Source of the DNA: Purshia tridentata
Lineage: Eukaryota > Streptophyta > Magnoliopsida > Rosales > Rosaceae
Direction: 5' to 3'
Assembly (NCBI GenBank): GCA_003254885.1
Contig: QANT01002611.1
Coordinates: 1-23,904 of the forward strand
Length of the DNA stretch: 23,904 bases
Shown here: positions 23,622 to 23,904 of the stretch, one piece after another
How the letters are laid out: each line of letters opens with the position of its first letter
How positions within the stretch are numbered: the stretch's first letter is position 1
Made by a program: the position numbers and the translations under genes
The notes under the pieces: generated by a model
Database searches by the model: none
The model's input: the letters and a program-made list of their open reading frames with translations, nothing else
Told to the model about the DNA's origin: nothing

Positions 23622-23904
23622 TAAGGCCCCGTTTGGTATTGCTTTTTAAAACTTAAAATCACTTATTTTGACAATTTTAAGCTCAAGGCCCGTTTGGTTA
23701 ATAAATAAACATCAGCTTTTTTCCGAAATTCCAATCCATTGGCAGAGATTTTAAAAAGCTAACCAAGGGAAGCTTTTACAATTCACGTTGTAAATAATCA
23801 GTCAGGAACCGGTTATATGGTTTAATGAAACTTTTGAAATACCTAAAATATCCTTATCAATTATAACAATTTACAAGGGATATATATCCTGTGAGATTAG
23901 CACC
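23622..23904. mobile_element. DNA-transposon-like termini, cut by window end
   Basis: GGCCCCGTTTGGT at 23625-23637 and GGCCCGTTTGGTT at 23687-23699 are in direct orientation 62 bp apart. GGCCCNGTTTGG ends are common in plant non-autonomous hAT and PIF/Harbinger elements. TAA just before the first (23622-23624) would fit a Harbinger-type 3-bp target duplication. AACCAAGGG at about 23761 is a partial inverted match. The far end is outside the window, so the superfamily stays open. Confidence 0.45.

Larger units (their letters stand above)
21089..23624. other. DUF761 promoter side and gene-free spacer
   Basis: No gene is supported; open frames stay below 92 codons and lack recognisable domains. 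A TA-rich stretch at about 21185-21200 (minus strand TTATAGTATAA) could serve as TATA region for the DUF761 gene, but this is weak. Two SINE-like heads and a possible T-run/GC-tail insertion are listed separately. Base 23478 is an N in the assembly. Confidence 0.5.

Overview
The window is plant nuclear DNA from a dicot, most likely a woody rosid. The genes are split by AT-rich GT-AG introns, the spacers are AT-rich, and the proteins match angiosperm families closely. A Rosaceae-type genome is my guess from overall texture, not something the sequence proves. Nothing looks bacterial, viral or organellar.

Layout: 1-5735 is a gene-free spacer and the distal promoter of the first gene. It holds three fresh tandem duplications (units of 80, 51 and 101 bp), a tiny A-tailed insertion with a perfect 16-bp target duplication, and a degenerate tRNA-type SINE head. 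At 5860-7718 (+) is a three-exon R2R3-MYB of the MYB13/14/15 type (276 aa). 7719-11229 has no gene but carries a 233-bp foldback element with a near-perfect 9-bp target duplication. At 11230-13379 (-) is a seven-exon cytosolic NAD-malate dehydrogenase (332 aa). A 1.2-kb divergent promoter region (13380-14591) separates it from a ten-exon SLU7-type splicing factor at 14592-19469 (+, 536 aa). Intron 1 of that gene contains a 232-bp tandem duplication, and each copy carries the same small insertion. At 20375-21088 (-) is an intronless DUF761 protein. 21089-23904 has no gene, two more SINE-like heads and the start of a DNA-transposon-like element cut by the window edge.

The four genes are independent single-gene transcription units: a stress or specialised-metabolism regulator, a central-metabolism enzyme, a spliceosome step-2 factor and a small plant-specific protein. 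I see no cluster or joint pathway. The malate dehydrogenase and SLU7 genes share only a divergent upstream region, with GC-rich ACG-type motifs on the MDH side and TGGGCY (site II) motifs on the SLU7 side, which fits housekeeping expression.

I found no previously undescribed biological system. The most interesting material is the small-scale mobile and duplicated DNA: several micro-insertions ending in C(C/T)GGC(C)-A(n), a foldback element and four recent tandem duplications. Exon boundaries for the three split genes were worked out by hand; every junction keeps frame and a GT-AG intron, and the total lengths agree with the families.
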